A DNA stretch of 64,000 nt from Eilatimonas milleporae. GTDB lineage: Bacteria > Pseudomonadota > Alphaproteobacteria > Sphingomonadales > Kordiimonadaceae. How positions within the stretch are numbered: position 1 is the stretch's first letter; each line of letters starts with the position of its first letter. A program made the translations under genes and the position numbers. Shown here one piece after another: positions 59,612 through 64,000 of the stretch. The notes beneath the pieces are model-generated. The model was not told the DNA's origin and searched no databases. It was given only the letters and a program-made list of their open reading frames with translations. The stretch lies in assembly GCF_003688555.1 (NCBI RefSeq), contig NZ_REFR01000009.1, positions 434,001-498,000 on the forward strand, given 5' to 3'.

Positions 59612-60313
59612 TTACGGCGCGGATACATATTCCAGGCGGTAGCCGATCCCGGGCTCGGTATGGATATACTGGTCGCGCATGCGATCCTTTTCGATCTTGC
59701 GCCGCAACTGCCGGACATAAACGCGCAGATACTGGTTGTCGTCGCCGTACGCTTCCCCCCACAGGTCGCGGATCAACTGTTTGTGCGGGATTACCCTGCC
59801 CTCATTCTTCACCAGTATGCTCAACAGGGCATATTCCTTCGGCGTCAGGTGGATCCGTTCGCCGCGCAAGGCAACCTTGTGCGCGATCAGGTCCACTTCC
59901 AGGTCGCCGATGACAAAGGACGTTTCCTCAAGGTCTTCAAGAATGCGGTCCCGCAACTGCGCCCTGATGCGCGCGACCAGTTCGGCCATGCCGAACGGCT
60001 TGGTCACATAGTCATTGGCGCCACGCTCGAATGCCTCGACCTTTTCGCGCTCTTCCCTGCGGACGGACAGCACGATGACCGGCACCTTGCTCCATTCGCG
60101 GATGGATTTTAACACCTCCAGGCCGGACATGTCCGGCAGCCCCAGATCCAGAATGATCAGGTCGGGCTTGTCCATGGACGCGGCCCCCAGGCCGTCCTGC
60201 CCGTTTGCCGCCTCAAGCATGATATAATCATTGCTTTTCAGCCCGATCTTCAGGAACCGGCGGATTTCCACCTCATCGTCGATCACAAGGATCCTGGCGC
60301 CGATCTTTCTCAC
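59612..60313 (-). CDS. OmpR-family response regulator, KdpE-like
   Basis: A 233-residue regulator. Receiver residues are Asp12/Asp13, phospho-acceptor Asp56 (IILDLGLP) and Lys in YVTKPFG. The C-terminal winged helix has HLTPKEYALLSILVKNEGRVIPHKQLIRDLWG and YVRQLRRKIEKD, matching KdpE closely. KdpE normally activates the potassium pump operon kdpFABC, which is not in the window. The gene overlaps the kinase gene by 4 bases (ATGA), so the pair is co-translated. Confidence 0.92.
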   Translation of the reverse strand: MRKIGARILVIDDEVEIRRFLKIGLKSNDYIMLEAANGQDGLGAASMDKPDLIILDLGLPDMSGLEVLKSIREWSKVPVIVLSVRREEREKVEAFERGANDYVTKPFGMAELVARIRAQLRDRILEDLEETSFVIGDLEVDLIAHKVALRGERIHLTPKEYALLSILVKNEGRVIPHKQLIRDLWGEAYGDDNQYLRVYVRQLRRKIEKDRMRDQYIHTEPGIGYRLEYVSAP

Positions 60314-61530
60314 GCCGCCTCTTCCCTGGTGTCATCGGGCGAAACGGACAGGCTGGCGGCCGGCAGTGTCAGACGGACACAGGCCCCCGGCGTGTCGCTC
60401 CCGCGCCGCCTGATGCGGATATCGCCGCCATGCGCCTCGACAATGCGGCGGGCGATCCACAGGCCAAGGCCGGTTCCCGCGTTTTTCGCATCCGCCTGTT
60501 TCGCGCGGTGAAATTTGTCAAAAATGGTTTCTTCCTCGCCTTCCGGAACGCCGACGCCTTCATCCGCGACCTCGACCGCCAGCATATCGTGACCGGGCAC
60601 TGCCGCGATGCCGATGATGATCCTGGTTCCGGGCGGGCTGAATTTTGCCGCGTTGTCCAATATATTGCCCAGGGCAACGCCGATCAGTTTTTCATCGCCG
60701 CGAAACGCCAGCGACGGGTCGCCCTCGCGCACGACAATCCTGTGCCGCCTCAGCCGTCGTTCCATGCGCTTCAGCGTCAGGTCCAGCACATCGTCAAAGG
60801 CGACGGCGTCGCGGGCGATCAGAAACCGCCCCTCCTCCAGCTTCGCCACCTCCAGAAGATTGTCGACATAGCCGAGCAGCTTGTCCGCCTCCGCCAGCAC
60901 ACTGTCGTTTAACTTTTCCCGGTCGCCTTCGCTGATATTGCGTCCGTACAGCTTCAGGGAGGACATCGCCCCGATGATGGAGGACAGCGGGGTCTTCAGA
61001 TCGTGCGACACCGAGGCCAGAATGGCGTTGCGCAGCGCTTCGCCCTGCCTTTTGACCACCTCTTCCTGTTTCTCGCGCTTGTATTTTTCCCGCTCGTCGA
61101 TCACGGCCATCAGATCGCGCTCCCGGCGTTTCAGCCTGACGGCCAGATTTTTCGACATGCCGGCGATCCAACTGGTCAGCAGGGCGGCAATGACAAAAAC
61201 GCTGAACTTGATGATGTTGTCCGCGCTGTTCGCGGCCCCGAGAAACGGCGGCACCAGGAGCCAGTCATACAACAGGCTGCACACCGCCGCCGCCACAACC
61301 GCCGGCCCCTTGCCGAGCAGAATGGCCGACAGCAAAACGGCAACGATCAGAAAGCCGCTGATGTTCGAAAACTTTTCAACCGTCAGATATTCCAGGCCGT
61401 ACACCACGCCCGTCGCAAAGGTCGCCAGCAGAAAGGCGGACAGATAGTCATGCCAGGTCACGCGTTCTTTCAAAACGCGCCGGCTGAAAAAACTCCGGGC
61501 AAACTGTCTGAACCGCGTTTCATCCGCCAT
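60310..61530 (-). CDS. short KdpD-like sensor histidine kinase (DUF4118 domain)
   Basis: A 406-residue membrane kinase. About four membrane segments of the DUF4118/KdpD type occupy residues 30-125 (YLSAFLLATFATGVVYGLEYL, LIVAVLLSAILLG). A charged coil leads to the H-box ASVSHDLKTPLSS with His176, then N-box (ALGNILDNAAKFSPPGT) and G-boxes (DEGVGVPEGEE, GTGLGLWIARRI). Full KdpD has about 900 residues with N-terminal KdpD and USP domains; these are missing, so the signal input differs from classical KdpD. Potassium or turgor sensing is uncertain. Confidence 0.9.
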   Translation of the reverse strand: MADETRFRQFARSFFSRRVLKERVTWHDYLSAFLLATFATGVVYGLEYLTVEKFSNISGFLIVAVLLSAILLGKGPAVVAAAVCSLLYDWLLVPPFLGAANSADNIIKFSVFVIAALLTSWIAGMSKNLAVRLKRRERDLMAVIDEREKYKREKQEEVVKRQGEALRNAILASVSHDLKTPLSSIIGAMSSLKLYGRNISEGDREKLNDSVLAEADKLLGYVDNLLEVAKLEEGRFLIARDAVAFDDVLDLTLKRMERRLRRHRIVVREGDPSLAFRGDEKLIGVALGNILDNAAKFSPPGTRIIIGIAAVPGHDMLAVEVADEGVGVPEGEEETIFDKFHRAKQADAKNAGTGLGLWIARRIVEAHGGDIRIRRRGSDTPGACVRLTLPAASLSVSPDDTREEAA

Positions 61531-61809
61531 CTGTCATGACCTGCCTGAAAAACCGTGCCCAAGATAACTTTAATCTGAAAGAACAGTATCTGAAATCACT
61601 GTATCAGACCTGCCGGGTCTGTCGTGCATCGCTTGCGATTTTCACAACAAACGGCAAGGGATGTCAAAACAACCGCATCGGTGGATTGAACGGATAAGCC
61701 GGGCGCAAGGGCGGCACGTTCAATATCGCGGCGACCGGCGGATCGCCGCATGACCGGGAATACATGACCCGCACGGTGCCGCGCCCGTCCGGGGCGTCGG
61801 ATTTATCGT

Positions 61810-64000
61810 CTATATCAGGATGGTCATATCCTGTAGATCGGCAAGCGTCAGGCCGGTCAGGCTGACGGACTGGGGAGTGCCGTCCTCGCCCGGCCCCAGA
61901 TCGATGACCAGGCTGGGGTTGCCGTTACCGTCCACGCTGAGGCGCGCGGCCGCCGCCACATCGTCCAGACTTTCAAAATCCCGCACCGCATGGCGCAGAT
62001 GGAGCGCATCGTCGCCGATGTCAAAATCGGCCACCCGGTCATTGCCCGCCAAACGCCCGAAGGTGAAGGTGTCGCTGCCGGCGCCGCCGATCAGCAGGTC
62101 ATCGCCGTCACTGCCCCACAGCGTGTCGTTGCCGAAGCCGCCATTCACCGTATCGTCACCGTCACCGGTGAAGATGATGTCGTTGCCGTCGCCGCCCAAA
62201 AGCATGTCGCTGCCCTCGCGGCCGAACAGGATGTCATCGTCGTCGCCGCCGTCGATATTGTCGTCACCGACACCGCCGCCCAGCGTATCGTTGCCGGTGC
62301 CGCCCGACAGGGTGTCGTTGCCATTGTCGCGCCGCCCGGCGAGGATTTCATCATCGCCGCCGGCGCCGCGAATGTTGTCGTCGCCTTCCTGACCGCGCAC
62401 AACGTCATCCGCGTCACCGCCGATCAGGGTGTCGGCAGCCGGCGTGCCTTCCAGATCATCGCTGGGCTCACCGCCGCCATTGCCCGGATCGCCGGGATCG
62501 CCAGGATCGACCGGCTCGGGGTCGGCGACCAGCAGGTCGAAGCGGGCGGCGCCGGACGTGTCCTCGCCGTCGCTGACCCGGAAGGTGAAGCGCGCATCGG
62601 CCCCGCGCACGTCCGAGGTATAGACCAGCCGCCCGGCGGAAATCTCCGACGCCCGGATCGACTGGCCGACGCTGACGGCCACGCCGTTCAGGGTCAGGGT
62701 GCCAATCTCCGGCAGGCTGTCGATGAGGACCGTCCGTATGGCATCGCCGTCGGCGTCACTGAAGCCGAAATCTCCGATCCGCAGGGTATAGGCCGCGCCC
62801 GCGTCCAGGCCGGCAGACCCGCCCCCCGTCACCGGCGGCGTGTTCGGCGGCGGCGGGCCGGCGCTGGCCACCGTGATCGTGGCATTGGCCGGACTGCTTG
62901 CAAAGGCGGTGCCGTCATTCACCGAATAGGTGAAGCCGGCGTTGCCCACACTGCCGCCGGTAAAGACCAGATTGCCGCCCGTGATGTCGGCTACGGCAAT
63001 CACCTGCCCGTCCGTGACCGCCGTGCCGTTCAGGGTCAGGCCCGACACGCTGGTGTCGATGCGCACGCTGGCCAGGCTGTCCCCGTCCACGTCCGAAAAG
63101 GCAAAGTCAGAGACCTGAAGTGTCCGCCCTTGACCCACTGTCGCCGACAGGCTCGCCCCTGTGGACGTCGGCACGTCATTGACGCCTGTGATGGATGTCG
63201 CGATGGTCTCCGTATTGGCTGAAATGGCGGTAGTGGTGCCGTTGGTGCTTGTGTCCACCGTGGTGCTCAACGCGCCCGAGGCGAAACCGCCGCTATAGCT
63301 GTCATCCAGCGCGCGGACGGTTAGGCCCGGCGGGGTGCCGGCGAAATCCGCTGCCGGTACGAAGCGCACCAGCGTCGTCGCCGCCAGGGGCAGTGCCGTG
63401 GCGCCGTCAGTGACGGCGCCGATATTGAACCAGCTGGTGCCGCTGTCGGCGGAATACTGCCATGTTCCTTGCGTGACCGCGTTGGCGGTGTTGCCGACAA
63501 TGGCATAGCCGGATACGGACGCCCCGCTGTCCGGGTCGGTCACGGTGATGCCCAGACTGTTCAACGCCGCGCCCGTAGGGGCGGTCGTGTCCTCGGCCAC
63601 GGCGCTGAGTGTACCGCCGGCGGTTAGGCTCGGCGCGTCATTGACCGCGCTGATGGAAATCGTCCGCGTGTCGCTGCTGCTGCCACTGTTTGTGTCCGTG
63701 GCGGTGACCGTGACGGTCCGGTCCGATGTGCCGGGGGCATCGGAGGTATTGTCGTAGCGCAGCGACTGCAACACCTCCTGGACAATGCCGTTGGTGGCAT
63801 CCGTATCAAAGGTGATGGTCAGTGCCGTGCCGCCGGTGACCGTGCCGCCGGTGGCCGACAGATCCCCCACATCGGTGCCGTTGGCCAGAATGTCGGTGCC
63901 CGAAATGGTGATGGCCGTGCCGTCGCCGTCGGTGTCACTGATGCTGATCCGGTCGGCGCTTTCCATGTTGCCGGTGACCTGGATGGCCAGCGTGCCACCG
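61810..64000 (-). CDS. 3' part of a large RTX-type, cadherin-like repeat surface or secreted protein
   Basis: The frame stays open to the right edge, so the N-terminus is outside; about 730 residues are visible. Several cadherin/Ig-like repeats come first (TVTATDTNSGSSSDTRTISISAVNDAP and ANTETIATSITGVNDVP), then two segments with AFSDVDGDSLASV and GFSDADGDAIRTV, then nine-residue calcium repeats of the RTX type (GTPAADTLIGGDADD, GGTGNDTLGGGVGDDNIDGG, GGDGNDIIF). The end LTGLTLADLQDMTILI fits a C-terminal type I secretion signal. The product is likely a secreted calcium-stabilised adhesin or biofilm protein. The in-frame ATG at 63966 is not the start, as coding continues upstream of it. Confidence 0.9.
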   Translation of the reverse strand, partial: GGTLAIQVTGNMESADRISISDTDGDGTAITISGTDILANGTDVGDLSATGGTVTGGTALTITFDTDATNGIVQEVLQSLRYDNTSDAPGTSDRTVTVTATDTNSGSSSDTRTISISAVNDAPSLTAGGTLSAVAEDTTAPTGAALNSLGITVTDPDSGASVSGYAIVGNTANAVTQGTWQYSADSGTSWFNIGAVTDGATALPLAATTLVRFVPAADFAGTPPGLTVRALDDSYSGGFASGALSTTVDTSTNGTTTAISANTETIATSITGVNDVPTSTGASLSATVGQGRTLQVSDFAFSDVDGDSLASVRIDTSVSGLTLNGTAVTDGQVIAVADITGGNLVFTGGSVGNAGFTYSVNDGTAFASSPANATITVASAGPPPPNTPPVTGGGSAGLDAGAAYTLRIGDFGFSDADGDAIRTVLIDSLPEIGTLTLNGVAVSVGQSIRASEISAGRLVYTSDVRGADARFTFRVSDGEDTSGAARFDLLVADPEPVDPGDPGDPGNGGGEPSDDLEGTPAADTLIGGDADDVVRGQEGDDNIRGAGGDDEILAGRRDNGNDTLSGGTGNDTLGGGVGDDNIDGGDDDDILFGREGSDMLLGGDGNDIIFTGDGDDTVNGGFGNDTLWGSDGDDLLIGGAGSDTFTFGRLAGNDRVADFDIGDDALHLRHAVRDFESLDDVAAAARLSVDGNGNPSLVIDLGPGEDGTPQSVSLTGLTLADLQDMTILI

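Noticed and set aside
61990-63222. 410-codon open frame on the plus strand
   Set aside because: Antisense to the RTX/cadherin repeats; its regularity mirrors the GGxGxD codons.

Overview
The window looks like chromosomal or megaplasmid DNA of a GC-rich alphaproteobacterium, probably of the sphingomonad/Kordiimonas/Rhodospirillales kind. The signs are two large TonB-dependent receptors without sugar-type SusD partners, an abundance of short-chain dehydrogenases and Rieske oxygenases, a KdpDE-like pair and an RTX protein. The species cannot be named from the sequence. No tRNA, rRNA, CRISPR array, transposase or integrase was seen.

Region A (about 0.3-20.0 kb) is a nutrient uptake and catabolism block. 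It has a TonB-dependent receptor, a methyltransferase, two exported DUF885 proteins with eroded metal motifs, a polysaccharide-deacetylase-type hydrolase, a 3-hydroxyacyl-CoA-dehydrogenase-family enzyme, an SDR, a 2Fe-2S/FAD oxidoreductase, a complete polar-amino-acid ABC importer (binding protein, two permeases, ATPase), an old-yellow-enzyme, a DHDPS-family lyase and a D-amino-acid-oxidase-type flavoprotein. The two flavoproteins, the DHDPS-family enzyme and the importer together resemble opine or hydroxyproline catabolism. Most promoters in the block carry variants of the palindrome GCGAACA-NN-TGTTCGC, and three share the longer box GGGCGC(A/T)TAGCGAACA, so the scattered units probably form one regulon whose regulator lies outside the window.

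Region A2 (20.0-27.9 kb) is a siderophore locus: an operon in aerobactin order (IucA/C-type synthetase, acetyltransferase, second IucA/C-type synthetase, amine N-hydroxylase) diverges from an MFS exporter. A Fur-like 6-1-6 palindrome lies between them. A bluB-like flavin destructase follows the exporter.

Region B (28.2-58.0 kb) is a catabolic block for an unidentified hydrophobic, probably cyclic, compound. It contains a PQQ/cytochrome c dehydrogenase, three Rieske oxygenase alpha subunits with one Rieske ferredoxin, five SDRs and a dienoyl-CoA-reductase-like protein, a class III CoA-transferase, an acyl-CoA ligase, an acyl-CoA dehydrogenase, a MaoC hydratase, a thiolase with a KAS/DUF35 fusion, a 2-oxoacid dehydrogenase set (E1 alpha, E1 beta, E2; no E3), two VOC and two ABM-domain proteins, two AhpD/CMD proteins, a GST, a second TonB receptor and a TetR regulator. 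Almost every divergent promoter or operon head from 33.0 to 56.1 kb carries an A/T-flanked palindrome of the type AAAACA-N8-TGTTTT (perfect at 34414-34433), including the tetR promoter. This is the best candidate in the window for an undescribed, coherently regulated system. Most likely the TonB receptor imports the substrate, the Rieske enzymes and SDRs oxidise it, the ligase or CoA-transferase activates it, beta-oxidation enzymes shorten it, and the E1/E2 complex cleaves an alpha-keto or diketone intermediate.

Region C (58.0-64.0 kb) holds tandem repeats, a peroxiredoxin-fold/2OG-Fe(II) oxygenase fusion whose peroxidatic cysteine is missing, a KdpE/short-KdpD-like two-component pair without kdpFABC, and the 3' part of a large RTX adhesin-like gene that runs off the right edge.
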